A stretch of DNA of 64,000 bases from Clostridiaceae bacterium 14S0207. GTDB lineage: Bacteria; Bacillota; Clostridia; Clostridiales; Clostridiaceae. Both the position numbers and the translations under genes were made by a program. Position 1 is the stretch's first letter. The number at the start of each line of letters is the position of its first letter. The DNA is taken from contig CP026600.1 of assembly GCA_003288255.1 (NCBI GenBank), positions 868,001-932,000 of the forward strand, in the 5' to 3' direction. The notes beneath the pieces are model-generated. The model saw only the letters and a program-made list of their open reading frames with translations, was not told where the DNA came from and did no database searches. This document shows positions 1 to 10,693 of the stretch, in pieces.

Positions 1-450
1 ATTAAAAGTTTAAATATAAAAGAAGGAATGAGTTATGAATTAGTAGAAGATAAAAAGAGTGCACTAATTTTCATTCCTAAGACTAGTGAAATGTTTTTAA
101 TTAATGTAAAAAAAGAAGTAGAAGATATATCTAACAATATATTTTATACTAAAAATAAAATGAAAATAGAAAGAAAGGTTAAACTTTCACAAGATCAAAG
201 TTTTATTTGGGCAGAAAAACCTCAGTTATATAAAAATAAAGTTTTTTATTTGAGTAAGTTACCTAATCTAAATAATAATAATAAATATTTTGTATGGATA
301 TATGATATAAAAAGCAAACAACATAAATGTATATATGATAATAGAATAAGAGGAAATGGTGTTGAATTTGGAGAAAAAACAAGTAAAGGAATCCAAGTAA
401 TATTAGATGGAAAATTATATTATTTAAATGAAGATGGAAAAGTAATTTAA
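1..450 (+). CDS. Unrecognised protein, C-terminal part only
   Basis: The frame is open from the first base of the window, so this is the tail of a gene that begins upstream; the internal ATG at 28 has only a moderate purine stretch before it. The visible ~149 residues are rich in Lys, Asn and Tyr, with alternating hydrophobic beta-strand-like stretches (for example FVWIYDI and QVILDGKLYYLNEDGKVI near the end) that resemble the last blades of a beta-propeller or a TolB/DUF5050-like domain. I do not recognise the family. There is no membrane segment in the visible part. Ends with TAA shortly before the isomerase pseudogene; no clear terminator is seen between them. Confidence 0.6.
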   Translation: MKSLNIKEGMSYELVEDKKSALIFIPKTSEMFLINVKKEVEDISNNIFYTKNKMKIERKVKLSQDQSFIWAEKPQLYKNKVFYLSKLPNLNNNNKYFVWIYDIKSKQHKCIYDNRIRGNGVEFGEKTSKGIQVILDGKLYYLNEDGKVI

Positions 451-508
451 AAATTTACTTTATAGTAATTTAAAAAGCTTTTAGTATTATCGATAAAAGG
501 AGAATTTT

Positions 509-1177
509 ATGAAGGTAGGGGTATCATCTGCATGTTTTTATCCAGTAGTAAACACAGAAGATAGTATTGAACCTATTAAAAAGTAGGGGTTTGAGTTTGG
601 TGAACTTTTTATTAATGCTCCATCAGAATATGAAGATGACTTTTTACAAATATTAAAAGAAGAAAAAGAAAAATATAATTTTGCTAAAACATTAGGCGCC
701 CAATATTATACTTTTCATGGTGTGAGATGCGAAAAATTAACAAATCAAAGATTAAAGTTTTTAAAAGAAATATATGAAGAGTTAGCGTATATAGCTTTGG
801 AGAATGGAGTAAAACTAGCACAAGAAAATGTATGTTGGTGCCAAAGTAAAAAAATAGATTTTCTATCTTTTTTAAAAGAAGAAATAAAATCACCTATATA
901 TTTTACTTTAGATTTAAAACAAGCTTATAGGGCAAAAATTTCATTGAGTCAATATCTTAAAGTAATGGGGGATAGACTTGTAAATATTCATATAAATGAC
1001 TATAAAGAAGATGAAACATGTTTATTGCCAGGTAACGGAAATGTTGATTATAAAAAATTATTCAAAAGTTTACAAAAACAAGGATATTGTGGAAGGGCTA
1101 TTATAGAGGTATATGGAAATAATTATAAGACATATAATGAACTTTCACAGGCTAAGAAGTTCTTAGAAAAAATTTAA
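509..1177 (+). pseudogene. Sugar phosphate isomerase/epimerase, broken by one in-frame stop
   Basis: A TIM-barrel sugar phosphate isomerase/epimerase (AP endonuclease 2-like, xylose-isomerase-like superfamily). Translation from the ATG at 509, behind the good site AAAGGAG, reads MKVGVSSACFYP... for 25 codons, meets TAG at 584-586, and then continues in the same frame with GFEFGELFINAP and on to the TAA at 1177. Both halves belong to one protein: YYTFHG, LAQENVCW and IHINDY are typical metal-site strand ends of the family. A single base change explains the break. The length (~222 codons) is slightly short for the family. Internal re-initiation at 722 is possible but would lose the first strands of the barrel. 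A sequencing error cannot be excluded. Confidence 0.8.
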
Positions 1178-1242
1178 TATATTCTAAAATATCACTAATT
1201 ATAATATTTTATTACAAAAATTATATTTTTAAACTTTTTCAA

Positions 1243-1272
1243 TTGTAAATTGTTGAAAAGTTAGTATATAAT
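1243..1272 (+). promoter_or_regulatory. Probable sigma-A promoter of tig
   Basis: TTGTAA at 1243-1248 and TATAAT at 1267-1272 are separated by 18 bp. The start of transcription would be near 1279, giving tig a leader of about 150 nt. Confidence 0.5.
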
Positions 1273-1332
1273 GAATTAAGTATATATAGTTAAGCATATA
1301 TAATAAAATAGTGTATTTGTATATCTTAATAG

Positions 1333-1391
1333 GGTTATTATCCAAAAGGCTTATAAGGTTGTATGAATTTTATACCTATGGTATAATAACC
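1333..1391 (+). promoter_or_regulatory. Inverted repeat in the tig leader
   Basis: GGTTATTAT at 1333-1341 is perfectly complementary to ATAATAACC at 1383-1391, closing a ~41-nt loop just 41 bases before the tig start codon. No U-tract follows, so it is not an intrinsic terminator. It may be a leader RNA structure or an operator; function unknown. Confidence 0.3.
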
Positions 1392-1432
1392 TAGTTAGAA
1401 TATGGATTCAGATCTAATAGGAGGAATAAAGG

Positions 1433-2725
1433 ATGAACGTTAAAGTTGAACAAAAAGAGAAAAATATTATAGAACTTGAAATTACAGTAGAAGCAGAAAA
1501 ATTTAATGAAGGTTTAAAGAAAGCTTATGCTAAAAATGCAAAGAAATTTAATATACCAGGATTTAGAAAAGGAAAAGCTCCTATACATATAATTAAGAAA
1601 TTTTATGGTGAAGGAGTATTCTTTGAAGATGCTATAAATTATTGCTGTGATGCAACTTACCCACAAGCAATTAGTGAAAACAACATAAAACCAGTTGATT
1701 ATCCAAAAATCGATATCGTTCAAATAGGTGAAGGAAAAGAATTTATCTATAAGGCAGAGGTTACAGTTTATCCAGAAGTTGAATTAGGAAAATATAAAGG
1801 TGTAGAAGCTAAAAAAGTTTCTTATGAAGTAACAGAAGAAGAAATAGACTCTAGATTAAAAGCAACTCAAGAAAGAAATGCTAGAGTTGAAGAAAAGAAA
1901 GATGGAGCTGTTGAAAAAGGTGATATAGCTGTAATCGATTTTAAAGGATTTATAGATGGTGTTGCTTTTGAAGGTGGAGAAGGTACTGATTTTGAATTAG
2001 AAATTGGTTCAGGAACATTTATTGATAACTTTGAAGATCAATTAGTTGGTTTAAAAGTTGGAGAAAAGAAAGATGTAAATGTTACTTTCCCAGAGGAATA
2101 TGGCAGAGAAGAATTAAATGGTAAAGCTGCTAAATTTGAAGTAACTGTTAAAAATCTTAAATTCAAAGAATTACCAGAGCTTAATGATGAATTTGCAAAA
2201 GAAGTTTCAGAATTCGAAACTTTAAAAGCATATAAAGAAGATTTAAAGAAACAAATGAAAGAAGCAAATGCACAAAGAGCAGAAAGAGAATTCGAAGAAG
2301 CTATAATAGCTAAAGTTTGTGAAGATGCAAAAATTGATATTCCAGAAGTTATGGTAGAAAAAGAAATCAACATGATGTTAAGAGATCTTGAAATGAGATT
2401 AAAATATCAAGGATTAGATTTAGAATCTTATTATAAATATACAAACAATACAGAAGAAACTGTAAAAGAGTATATGAAAGAGAATGCTGAAAAGAGAGTA
2501 AAAACAGATCTTGTAATAAGCAAAATTGCTGAAGTTGAGAAAGTTGAAGCAACTGAAGAAGAAGTAAAAACAAAAGCAATGGAAATGGCTAAACAATATG
2601 GAGATAAAGATATTGAAAAAACAGCTGAAAAAATTGTTCAATCTCAAGGTGCTTATTTAAAAATAGATATAGTTAACCAAAAAGTTATAGATATGTTAGT
2701 TAAAGAAAGCAAAACTATAGCATAG
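1433..2725 (+). CDS. tig: Trigger factor (ribosome-associated chaperone)
   Basis: Trigger factor binds the ribosome next to the exit tunnel and shields nascent chains; it also has peptidyl-prolyl isomerase activity. At 430 residues it has the usual length and three-part order: N-terminal ribosome-binding domain with the signature GFRKGKAP (about residues 43-50), a central FKBP-like PPIase domain (about 155-240, with DFKGFIDG and the EYGREELNG segment), and a long helical C-terminal arm rich in Lys and Glu. The start ATG follows AATAGGAGGAATAAAGG. It stands alone between its promoter and a strong terminator, directly upstream of clpP-clpX, the conserved clostridial order. Confidence 0.97.
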   Translation: MNVKVEQKEKNIIELEITVEAEKFNEGLKKAYAKNAKKFNIPGFRKGKAPIHIIKKFYGEGVFFEDAINYCCDATYPQAISENNIKPVDYPKIDIVQIGEGKEFIYKAEVTVYPEVELGKYKGVEAKKVSYEVTEEEIDSRLKATQERNARVEEKKDGAVEKGDIAVIDFKGFIDGVAFEGGEGTDFELEIGSGTFIDNFEDQLVGLKVGEKKDVNVTFPEEYGREELNGKAAKFEVTVKNLKFKELPELNDEFAKEVSEFETLKAYKEDLKKQMKEANAQRAEREFEEAIIAKVCEDAKIDIPEVMVEKEINMMLRDLEMRLKYQGLDLESYYKYTNNTEETVKEYMKENAEKRVKTDLVISKIAEVEKVEATEEEVKTKAMEMAKQYGDKDIEKTAEKIVQSQGAYLKIDIVNQKVIDMLVKESKTIA

Positions 2726-2746
2726 TATATAATATGGATTAATTTT

Positions 2747-2780
2747 AAAAGTTGCCAGAGGAATTTGGCAACTTTTAAAA
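2747..2780 (+). terminator. Intrinsic terminator of tig
   Basis: Stem AAAAGTTGCCA (2747-2757) with TGGCAACTTTT (2766-2776), loop of 8 nt. The arms themselves supply A- and U-runs, so it could also work from the other strand. Confidence 0.8.
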
Positions 2781-2889
2781 AACTTAAAAAAATTTTAAAA
2801 AATTAGTAATTTTATAATAAAATTCTAACTTTTGGTCAATAATTTAATTATTAACCTAATATGTAATTAAATTAAAGGAGGGGAATAAA

Positions 2890-3474
2890 TTGAGTTTAGT
2901 CCCAATGGTAGTAGAACAAACAAACAGAGGAGAAAGATCTTACGATATTTACTCTAGACTTTTAAAAGATAGAATAATATTCTTAGGAGAGGAAGTTAAT
3001 GATGTCTCCGCTAATTTAATAGTTGCTCAATTATTATTCTTAGAATCAGAAGACCCAGATAAGGATATTTATTTATACATAAATAGTCCTGGTGGTTCAA
3101 TTACTGCTGGTATGGCTATTTATGATACAATGCAATATATTAAACCAGATGTTTCAACTATATGTATAGGTATGGCAGCTTCAATGGGTGCATTTTTACT
3201 AACAGCTGGTGCTAAAGGTAAAAGATTTGCACTTCCAAATAGTGAAATAATGATTCATCAACCTTTAGGGGGATTCCAAGGTCAAGCAACAGATATAGAT
3301 ATTCATGCTAAGAGAATATTAAGAATAAAAGATCAGTTAAATGAAATTTTAAGTGAGAGATCTGGTCAGCCATTAGAAAAAATTAAGGCAGACGTAGAAA
3401 GAGATAATTTCATGAGTGCAGAGGAAGCAAAAAACTATGGTTTAATAGATGATGTTATACTAAAAAAGAAATAA
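2890..3474 (+). CDS. clpP: ATP-dependent Clp protease proteolytic subunit ClpP
   Basis: Serine protease that forms the two stacked heptameric rings of the Clp protease and degrades proteins fed in by ClpX or ClpC. All 194 residues match the family: [11 protein letters not shown] carries the nucleophile Ser, [11 protein letters not shown] the catalytic His, and the [17 protein letters not shown] block contains the catalytic Asp. The start is TTG at 2890, set by the AAAGGAGGGG site 6-7 nt upstream, and gives the common N-terminus [11 protein letters not shown]; the next in-frame ATG (2905) would remove conserved residues and lacks a site. Followed by clpX after 18 nt, so the two are cotranscribed. 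Confidence 0.97.
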   Translation: MSLVPMVVEQTNRGERSYDIYSRLLKDRIIFLGEEVNDVSANLIVAQLLFLESEDPDKDIYLYINSPGGSITAGMAIYDTMQYIKPDVSTICIGMAASMGAFLLTAGAKGKRFALPNSEIMIHQPLGGFQGQATDIDIHAKRILRIKDQLNEILSERSGQPLEKIKADVERDNFMSAEEAKNYGLIDDVILKKK

Positions 3475-3492
3475 GCCTAGCGAGGTGTTGAA

Positions 3493-4785
3493 ATGCCAAA
3501 ATTTGATGATAAGAAACAACTAAAATGTTCTTTTTGTGGTAAAAATCAAGAACAAGTAAAAAGATTGATAGCAGGACCAGGTGTATATATTTGTGATGAG
3601 TGTATAGAACTATGCTCAGAAATAATAGCAGATGAATTAGATGAAGATGTAGAAATAGATCTTAAAAATTTACCAAAACCTATAGAAATAAAAGAATATT
3701 TAGATCAATATGTAGTAGGACAAGAAACAGCAAAAAAATCTTTAGCTGTAGCAGTATATAATCATTATAAGAGAATTAATTCAAATGTAAACGTAGAAGA
3801 TGTAGAACTGCAAAAAAGTAATATTTTATTATTAGGTCCTACTGGTTCAGGAAAAACATTACTTGCTCAAACTCTTGCTAAGGTTTTAAATGTTCCATTT
3901 GCAATTGCAGATGCTACCACTTTAACTGAAGCGGGATATGTAGGAGAAGATGTAGAAAATATATTATTAAAATTAATCCAAAATGCTGATTATGATATTG
4001 AAAGAGCTGAAAAAGGAATAATATATATTGATGAAATTGATAAAATAGCTAGAAAATCTGAAAATCCATCTATTACAAGAGATGTATCTGGAGAAGGAGT
4101 TCAACAAGCATTATTAAAGATTTTAGAAGGTACTATAGCTTCAGTGCCACCTCAAGGGGGAAGAAAACATCCACATCAAGAATTTATGCAAATAAATACT
4201 TCTAATATATTATTTATTTGTGGTGGTGCCTTTGATGGTATAGATAAAATAATAGAGAAAAGAACTATAAAATCCTCTATAGGATTTGGTTCAGAGGTTC
4301 TTTCAAAACAAACAAAAGATATTGGTGAATATTTAAAACAAATAATGCCAGGAGACCTTTTGAAATTTGGGTTAATACCAGAATTTGTAGGTAGATTGCC
4401 TATAATAGTTACTTTAGAATCTTTAAAAGAGGAATCACTTGTTAGAATTTTAAGAGAACCAAAAAATTCATTAGTAAAACAATATACAAAATTGTTTGAA
4501 ATGGATGATGTAGAGTTAGAATTTGATGAGACAGCTCTAAAAGCTATTGCAAAAGAAGCTATAGATAGAAATACTGGAGCTAGAGGACTTAGAGCTATTA
4601 TAGAAGAAACTATGAAGGAAATAATGTTTGATATTCCATCAGATGAACGTATCGAAAAAGTTATAATAGAAGAGGATACTATAAATACGAAGAATCCAAA
4701 ACTTATTATGGCAGAAAGCGGTGTAAGAACTCCATTAAAAAAAGTTAAAAAGAAAAAACAATTAGAAGGACCAGAAACGGCTTAG
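3493..4785 (+). CDS. clpX: ATP-dependent Clp protease ATPase subunit ClpX
   Basis: AAA+ unfoldase that recognises, unfolds and threads substrates into ClpP. 430 residues, normal length. An N-terminal C4 zinc-binding domain (CSFCGKNQ ... [10 protein letters not shown], residues ~11-40) is followed by Walker A GPTGSGKT (about 115), Walker [10 protein letters not shown], the pore motif region, and the IGF loop (IGFGSE) that docks on ClpP. The arginine-finger/sensor-2 region GARGLRAI is near the C-terminus. ATG behind GCGAGGTG. Last gene of the clpP-clpX operon, closed by the hairpin at 4801. Confidence 0.97.
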   Translation: MPKFDDKKQLKCSFCGKNQEQVKRLIAGPGVYICDECIELCSEIIADELDEDVEIDLKNLPKPIEIKEYLDQYVVGQETAKKSLAVAVYNHYKRINSNVNVEDVELQKSNILLLGPTGSGKTLLAQTLAKVLNVPFAIADATTLTEAGYVGEDVENILLKLIQNADYDIERAEKGIIYIDEIDKIARKSENPSITRDVSGEGVQQALLKILEGTIASVPPQGGRKHPHQEFMQINTSNILFICGGAFDGIDKIIEKRTIKSSIGFGSEVLSKQTKDIGEYLKQIMPGDLLKFGLIPEFVGRLPIIVTLESLKEESLVRILREPKNSLVKQYTKLFEMDDVELEFDETALKAIAKEAIDRNTGARGLRAIIEETMKEIMFDIPSDERIEKVIIEEDTINTKNPKLIMAESGVRTPLKKVKKKKQLEGPETA

Positions 4786-4800
4786 AATAGATTTTTATGA

Positions 4801-4827
4801 GTGAGGTATTTTTACCTCACTTTTTTT
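4801..4827 (+). terminator. Intrinsic terminator of clpPX
   Basis: GTGAGGTA (4801-4808) pairs with TACCTCAC (4813-4820) around a TTTT loop, followed by seven T. A textbook terminator. Confidence 0.93.
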
Positions 4828-4932
4828 ATATATTTTTATAAAGGTCCACATATTAATTAAGTAGTTTTGTTTATACCCTTTAAAGTTTGTCAATAATAGA
4901 AAATAACATATAAAATTATAAAGGGTGATAAC

Positions 4933-6639
4933 ATGCAAACAAATGTTTTGATATTAATAGAATTATTTGTTACTATGATTATAGGAATATATTTTTTTTC
5001 AGCGTTAAAAAATCAACAACTTTCTAAGTTTAGTAGTGTAAAAGAAGGGAAAAAAGAAATAGATAAGTTAAAGGAAATGAGAAATGTTTCCTTAACTCAA
5101 CCATTGTCAGAAAAAAGTAGACCAACTAAATTTGAAGAAATAATAGGTCAGGAAGAAGGTATAAAAGTTTTAAAAGCGGCTTTGTGTAGTTCAAATCCTC
5201 AACACGTTTTAATATATGGACCACCTGGAGTGGGAAAAACAGCTGCAGCAAGATTGGTTTTAGAGTATACAAAATCAATAAAAAACTCTCCTTTTAGAAG
5301 CAATGCTAAATTCATAGAAGTAGATAGTACAACTATAAGGTTTGATGAAAGAGGTATAGCAGATCCTTTAATTGGTTCAGTACATGATCCTATATATCAA
5401 GGTTCAGGGGCATATGGAAATTTGGGAGTGCCACAACCTAAGATAGGTGCAGTTACAAGAGCTCATGGAGGTATCTTATTTTTAGACGAAATAGGAGAAT
5501 TACATCCAGTCGAACTTAACAGGCTTTTAAAAGTAATGGAAGATAGAAAGGTTTTCTTAGAAAGTTCTTATTATAATTCGGAAGATTCTAATATACCACA
5601 GTATATAAAAGAAATTTTTGAAAATGGACTTCCAGCAGATTTCAGGTTGGTAGGGGCTACTACTAGAAGTCCAGAAGAAATTAATCCAGCTATAAGATCA
5701 AGATGTGTAGAGATATTTTTTAAACCACTTATGGAGAATGATGTTAAACTTATAGCCCAAAATGTTCTTGAGAAGATTAATATGAAAATTGATGAAAGTG
5801 CACTGGAACTAGTGGGAGAATATTGTAATAATGGAAGAGAGACTGTAAATCTAGTACAATTATCATCTGGTTTAGCAAATGAACAAAATAAGGATAGAAT
5901 AACAAAGGAGGAAATAGAGTGGGTAATAAATAATGGACAATATGTTAAAAGACCTGAAAAGAAAATCTTAGATATACCTAAAGTTGGATATGTAAATGGA
6001 TTAGGTGTATATGGGTCTAATATAGGGGCATTGATGGATATAGAAGCCACAGCAATCAAGGCTAAAGTTGGTAAAGGAAATATAAATGTAACAGGTGTGG
6101 TGGAAGAAGAAGAAATTTCAACATCAAATAGTAAGCTTATTAGAAAAAGTAATGCAAAATGTTCTGTAGAAAATGTAGTTACAGCACTTAAAAATCTGGT
6201 TGGTGTAAATATAAAAGATTATGATATACATGTTAATTTTCCAGGAGGCATGCCAGTAGATGGACCTTCAGCAGGTATAAGTATTGCAACAGCTATATAT
6301 AGTGCTATAACAGATAAAGTAGTAGATAATAAATTAGCTATGACAGGAGAAGTATCAATCTTAGGAGATGTTAAACCAGTAGGTGGAGTCAAAGAAAAAA
6401 TAGAAGCTGCCCAAAAAGGAGGGGCTACTAGAGTTTTAATACCTATAGACAACTTTATGGAGGCTTATAAAGAAATGAATATAGAAGTTATACCAGTTAA
6501 AAGATTAAAACAGGTTTTAGATTTTGCTATAATGGATTATGGCAGTAAAAATAATATAGAAACTGCAGAAGGTATTATAGAGAAAGAAAGGGATTACGAA
6601 ATTATATCTGCTAAATCTAGGGGAAAAGATAAAATATAG
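4933..6639 (+). CDS. lonB: Membrane-anchored ATP-dependent protease LonB
   Basis: LonB-type protease of spore formers; in Bacillus the orthologue is made in the forespore. 568 residues: an N-terminal hydrophobic segment (residues ~5-24) suggests membrane attachment, then an AAA+ module with Walker A GPPGVGKT (96-103) and Walker B GGILFLDEIGEL, and a C-terminal Lon protease domain with the catalytic Ser in GPSAGIS and Lys in GGVKEKIEAA. It lacks the long LonA N-domain. Start ATG follows AAAGGGTGATAAC. It lies in the same direction as lonA but lonA has its own promoter, so the two proteases can be controlled separately. Confidence 0.93.
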   Translation: MQTNVLILIELFVTMIIGIYFFSALKNQQLSKFSSVKEGKKEIDKLKEMRNVSLTQPLSEKSRPTKFEEIIGQEEGIKVLKAALCSSNPQHVLIYGPPGVGKTAAARLVLEYTKSIKNSPFRSNAKFIEVDSTTIRFDERGIADPLIGSVHDPIYQGSGAYGNLGVPQPKIGAVTRAHGGILFLDEIGELHPVELNRLLKVMEDRKVFLESSYYNSEDSNIPQYIKEIFENGLPADFRLVGATTRSPEEINPAIRSRCVEIFFKPLMENDVKLIAQNVLEKINMKIDESALELVGEYCNNGRETVNLVQLSSGLANEQNKDRITKEEIEWVINNGQYVKRPEKKILDIPKVGYVNGLGVYGSNIGALMDIEATAIKAKVGKGNINVTGVVEEEEISTSNSKLIRKSNAKCSVENVVTALKNLVGVNIKDYDIHVNFPGGMPVDGPSAGISIATAIYSAITDKVVDNKLAMTGEVSILGDVKPVGGVKEKIEAAQKGGATRVLIPIDNFMEAYKEMNIEVIPVKRLKQVLDFAIMDYGSKNNIETAEGIIEKERDYEIISAKSRGKDKI

Positions 6640-6667
6640 TTACTTTATCATATATATATAAAGTTAA

Positions 6668-6696
6668 TTGAAAAAAATATTTTTTATAGGTATAAT
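6668..6696 (+). promoter_or_regulatory. Sigma-A promoter of lonA
   Basis: TTGAAA at 6668-6673 and TATAAT at 6691-6696 with exactly 17 bp between. Start of transcription near 6703, about 110 nt before the lonA start. Confidence 0.8.
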
Positions 6697-6814
6697 ATAT
6701 TAGGCGTAGTATTTAGTTGTTGAGACAAGGTATGAAAAAAGATTTAAATATACTCTTCAATATAGATAAATAGTTTAGTTAATATAAATTAACTTAAAGT
6801 TAGGGGGAAGAGAA

Positions 6815-9175
6815 TTGGATAAAGAACAAGTAAATGTAGAACAAAATGTGAATGAAAAAATTATAGCTATGATTCCTTTGAGAGGAATCACGGTATTTCC
6901 TAATATGGTTATTCATTTTGATGTAGGAAGAGATAAGTCTATAGCAGCTTTGGAAGATGCAATGATTAATGATCAAGAGATCTTCTTAGCTTCTCAAAAA
7001 AAGGCAAAAACAGAAAGTCCTGAAGAGAAAGATATATATAAGGTTGGGACAGTTTGTAGCATTAAACAACTTTTAAAATTACCAGGTGAAACTGTTAGGG
7101 TTTTGGTAGAAGGTAAATATAGAGCTAAAATTATCAAATATGAAAGCAATGAAGAGTTTTTTAAAGTACAAATAGAGCAAATAGAAGAAGAAATTTTAAA
7201 AGAAGAAAAAGACATGGAGGGAATTTTACGTTCGGTACAAGATGCTTTTGAGGAATACGTAAAATTATCAAGCTCAGTGTCTGTTGAGTCTCTATTAAGT
7301 TTAGAAGAAATAGATGATCCTTCTAGATTTGCTGATAGTATAGCTTCTTATTTAGTATTAAAAGGTGAGGAAAAACAAGAGATTTTACAATTAAATAATG
7401 TATATAAAAGACTTGAAAAATTACTTTTAATAATTTTAAAGGAAAATGAAATTTTAAAGGTAGAAAAGAAAATAGGTCTTAAGGTAAAAGGTAAAATAGA
7501 TAAATCTCAAAAAGAATATTTTTTAAGAGAACAACTTAAAGCCATTCAAGAAGAATTAGGTGAAGATGACCAAGAGAAAAAAGAAATTGAAGAGTATAAT
7601 AAAAAAATCTCTAAAGGTAAGTTGCCAGCGGAAGTAAAGGAAAAAGCATTATATGAACTTAATAGATTAAAAAGTGCCGGAGGATATTCTTCAGAATCCG
7701 CTATTATTAAAACTTATTTAGATTGGGTCTTAGATCTTCCATGGAATAAACTTACTAAGGATAATCTAGAGATTAAAAAGGCAAGGGAAATATTAGATAA
7801 AGAACATTATGGACTTGAAGATGTTAAAGAAAGAGTTATTGAGTATTTAGCGGTCAAGAAAAAAAGTCCTAAATTAAGTGGTCCTATTCTATGTTTTGTT
7901 GGACCTCCAGGGGTAGGAAAAACTTCTATAGCTAAATCTATAGCTAAAGCCTTAAATAGAAACTTTATTAGAATGTCTTTAGGTGGAGTAAAAGATGAGG
8001 CTGAAATAAGAGGTCATAGAAGAACTTATGTAGGTGCAATACCAGGTAGAATTATATATGGTATGAAACAAGCTAAATCTAAAAATCCTTTATTTTTATT
8101 AGATGAAATAGATAAAATGAGTAGTGATTTTAGAGGAAATCCTGCAGATGCTTTATTAGAAGTTTTAGATGGAGAACAAAATGATACTTTTAGAGATCAT
8201 TTCTTAGAATTAGATTTTGATCTTTCAAAAGTTATGTTTGTAACTACTGCTAATTCATTAGATACTATTCCAAGACCACTTTTGGATAGAATGGAAATAA
8301 TAGAAGTTTCCGGATATACCTTTGATGAAAAGTTCTTTATAGCAAATAAACATTTAATTCCTAAAAAATTAGAGGAACATAGTGTTAATGATGGAAGTAT
8401 AACATTTTCTAATGCATCTATTAGAACTATTATCGAAAATTATACAAGGGAATCTGGAGTTAGAACACTAGAAAGACAAATTGCCTCTGTTATTAGAAAA
8501 GCTATTACAGAATTAATTGAAAAAGATAAAAAGAAAATAAGTATTACTGTAAATCATATTAAGAAATATCTAGGACCTGAAATTTTTAAATATGATGAGA
8601 TAGATAAAGAAGATAAAGTTGGAGTTGTTACAGGACTTGCATGGACTGCTTATGGTGGAGATACCCTACCAATTGAAGTTAGTGTAATGGAGGGTAATGG
8701 AAAACTACAGTTAACAGGACAATTAGGTGATGTAATGCAAGAATCTGCAAAAACAGCCTATAGTTATGTTAGGGCACATGCAAAAGATTTTGATATAAAA
8801 CAAGAATTTTATAAAGATAAGGATATTCACGTTCATGTACCTGAAGGTGCTGTTCCTAAAGATGGACCATCAGCAGGTGTTACTATGGTTACGGCTTTAG
8901 TATCTGCATTAAGTGGCAAAAAGGTTAAACATAATGTTGCTATGACAGGAGAAGTAACTTTAGTAGGTAGAGTTTTACCTATAGGTGGATTAAAAGAAAA
9001 GTCCCTTGCTGCATACAGAATGGGTATAGAAACTATAATAATTCCTAAAGATAATGAAAAGGATCTTAAAAAGATTCCGGCTTGTGTAAAAAATAGGATA
9101 GAATTTATAATAGCAAGTGATGTGCATGATGTTATAAAAAATGCATTAGTTGGAGAGATGAAAAATGAGAATTAA
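6815..9175 (+). CDS. lon: ATP-dependent protease LonA
   Basis: Cytosolic AAA+ serine protease that removes damaged and regulatory proteins. 786 residues: N-terminal substrate-binding LAN domain beginning at [13 protein letters not shown], a helical linker, Walker [10 protein letters not shown] (about residue 363), Walker [12 protein letters not shown], and a C-terminal peptidase domain with the Ser-Lys dyad in DGPSAGVTM (about 685) and [12 protein letters not shown] (about 726). The start is TTG at 6815 behind TAGGGGGAAG. Its last 11 nt overlap engB, which is translationally coupled. Confidence 0.96.
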   Translation: MDKEQVNVEQNVNEKIIAMIPLRGITVFPNMVIHFDVGRDKSIAALEDAMINDQEIFLASQKKAKTESPEEKDIYKVGTVCSIKQLLKLPGETVRVLVEGKYRAKIIKYESNEEFFKVQIEQIEEEILKEEKDMEGILRSVQDAFEEYVKLSSSVSVESLLSLEEIDDPSRFADSIASYLVLKGEEKQEILQLNNVYKRLEKLLLIILKENEILKVEKKIGLKVKGKIDKSQKEYFLREQLKAIQEELGEDDQEKKEIEEYNKKISKGKLPAEVKEKALYELNRLKSAGGYSSESAIIKTYLDWVLDLPWNKLTKDNLEIKKAREILDKEHYGLEDVKERVIEYLAVKKKSPKLSGPILCFVGPPGVGKTSIAKSIAKALNRNFIRMSLGGVKDEAEIRGHRRTYVGAIPGRIIYGMKQAKSKNPLFLLDEIDKMSSDFRGNPADALLEVLDGEQNDTFRDHFLELDFDLSKVMFVTTANSLDTIPRPLLDRMEIIEVSGYTFDEKFFIANKHLIPKKLEEHSVNDGSITFSNASIRTIIENYTRESGVRTLERQIASVIRKAITELIEKDKKKISITVNHIKKYLGPEIFKYDEIDKEDKVGVVTGLAWTAYGGDTLPIEVSVMEGNGKLQLTGQLGDVMQESAKTAYSYVRAHAKDFDIKQEFYKDKDIHVHVPEGAVPKDGPSAGVTMVTALVSALSGKKVKHNVAMTGEVTLVGRVLPIGGLKEKSLAAYRMGIETIIIPKDNEKDLKKIPACVKNRIEFIIASDVHDVIKNALVGEMKNEN

Positions 9176-9758
9176 ACAAGCGGAATTTGTATGTTCAGCA
9201 GTAAAAACTAATCAATATCCAGATTTGGATACATTTGAAGTGGCTTTTGTGGGAAGATCTAATGTAGGAAAATCTTCTTTAATAAACACATTAACCAATA
9301 GAAGGAAATTAGTTAAAGTTAGTGGTGTTCCAGGTAAAACTAGATTAATAAACTTTTTTTTAATAAATGGAAAGTATTTTTTTGTAGACCTACCTGGATA
9401 TGGATATGCCAAAGTATCTAAAAGTGAGAAGGAAAAATGGGGAAAAATTATGGAGGAATATCTTATTAAGAGAGAAAACCTTAAAAAGATAATTATTCTT
9501 GTAGATAGTAGACATAAGCCAACTGGTGATGATGTACTTATGTATAACTGGGTAAAACATTATGAATACGAGCCTATAATAGTAGCCACTAAGGTAGATA
9601 AACTAAGTAAAAATGAAATATCTAAAAATTTTAAAGTTATAAAAGAGACTTTAGGCTTAACTAAAGCTGAAAAAGTATATCCTTTTTCAGCTTTAAAAAA
9701 GGTAGGAGTAGATGAAGTAATAGATAAAATATTTGAAGGTGTAGAAGTAGAAGAATAA
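9165..9758 (+). CDS. engB: Ribosome-biogenesis GTPase EngB/YsxC
   Basis: Small GTPase (YihA/YsxC family) needed late in 50S subunit assembly. 197 residues with G1 [12 protein letters not shown] (about residues 30-41), G2 region [10 protein letters not shown]3 DLPGYGYA and G4 TKVDKL, followed by the G5-like SALKKVG. ATG at 9165 overlaps the end of lon by 11 nt (same order as lonA-ysxC in Bacillus); its ribosome site is inside the lon coding sequence (GGAGAG). The operon ends in the hairpin at 9773. Confidence 0.96.
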   Translation: MRIKQAEFVCSAVKTNQYPDLDTFEVAFVGRSNVGKSSLINTLTNRRKLVKVSGVPGKTRLINFFLINGKYFFVDLPGYGYAKVSKSEKEKWGKIMEEYLIKRENLKKIIILVDSRHKPTGDDVLMYNWVKHYEYEPIIVATKVDKLSKNEISKNFKVIKETLGLTKAEKVYPFSALKKVGVDEVIDKIFEGVEVEE

Positions 9759-9772
9759 AATATTTTTAATAT

Positions 9773-9812
9773 AGCTTTCTTAAGTAAATCAAACTTAAGA
9801 AGGCTTTTTTTT
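9773..9812 (+). terminator. Intrinsic terminator of lonA-engB
   Basis: AGCTTTCTTAAGT (9773-9785) pairs with ACTTAAGAAGGCT (9793-9805) with one G-U wobble, followed by a run of T. Confidence 0.9.
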
Positions 9813-9957
9813 AACTTTTTGTATTTTGTGTGTCAAAAAAATATTATAAGAATAGTATATAGTATAACAATTGAAAAGAAAGTAATGAACAAGAGAAATT
9901 AAAGATATTGAAACTTGAAAATTGAATATGGAAAAACTTCTGAAAGGAGGAAGTGAG

Positions 9958-10641
9958 ATGGACATCAACGGCTTAATGAATCAATTTATGTCTAATGGTG
10001 GAAACTTCGATGCAAATTCAATAAACGATTTTCTTGGGAAATGCTGTGGCCCAGGTGGTTTTGGTAGTGGAATAGGATTATTTTTTATTCTAATACTTTT
10101 ACTACTATGTTTTGGATGCGGAAATGGAGGATCTCCATTTGGTAACTTCTTTGGCGGCGGATGTTGCGGAAATAATGGAGTAAACCAAGGAAATAATTCT
10201 GGACAACAATGCTATAATTGTTGCTGTGATCCTTATGGTAATTGCTATTGTGAACCTTGCTCTGATTGTTGCTCTGATTGTTGTTGTGATTGTTGCTGTG
10301 ATCCTTGGGATTGTTGCTCTAAAAAACAACGTAAAAAATTAAAAAAGGCTTATAAAAACTATAAAAAACGTTTATGTGAATGTTGTTGTGATCCTTACTA
10401 TGACTGTTGTGATTGTTGCTGTAATTGTTGTTGTAATCAATGTTGTTCAAATGCTCAACCTCAAAATATACCCCAAAATAATTGTGGATGCGGATTCGGA
10501 CCATTCGGCTCAGGAGGCTGTGGAGGAGGCGGATTCTGGATATTTATTTTATTCTTAATCCTTATATTCTTTTGTTTTTCTGGGGGCGGATTATTAGGAA
10601 GTTGTTTAGGCGGTAATGGATGTAATCAAGGAACTTGTTAA
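9958..10641 (+). CDS. Extremely Cys-rich small membrane protein (about 44 Cys in 227 residues)
   Basis: Not recognised as a named family. The start is placed at 9958, directly behind GAAAGGAGGAAGTGAG; the upstream TTG at 9922 has no site. The protein has two hydrophobic stretches (GLFFILILLLLCFGCG near residues 38-55 and FWIFILFLILIFFCFSGGG near 190-210), between them a dense array of CCC and DCC groups and one strongly basic patch (KKQRKKLKKAYKNYKKR). Gly-rich linkers surround both membrane stretches. First of three consecutive Cys-rich genes reading the same way. The composition recalls spore-coat, crust or metal-binding proteins; a spore role is inference. No close homologue can be named from memory. 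Confidence 0.85.
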   Translation: MDINGLMNQFMSNGGNFDANSINDFLGKCCGPGGFGSGIGLFFILILLLLCFGCGNGGSPFGNFFGGGCCGNNGVNQGNNSGQQCYNCCCDPYGNCYCEPCSDCCSDCCCDCCCDPWDCCSKKQRKKLKKAYKNYKKRLCECCCDPYYDCCDCCCNCCCNQCCSNAQPQNIPQNNCGCGFGPFGSGGCGGGGFWIFILFLILIFFCFSGGGLLGSCLGGNGCNQGTC

Positions 10642-10693
10642 CTGTAACTAACACAAATAATAAATAATATATGATAAATAGGGAGGATTTTAT

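Noticed and set aside
10105-10558. Frames antisense to or overlapping the Cys-rich gene
   Set aside because: They are mirror products of TGT/TGC repeats in other frames, without ribosome sites.
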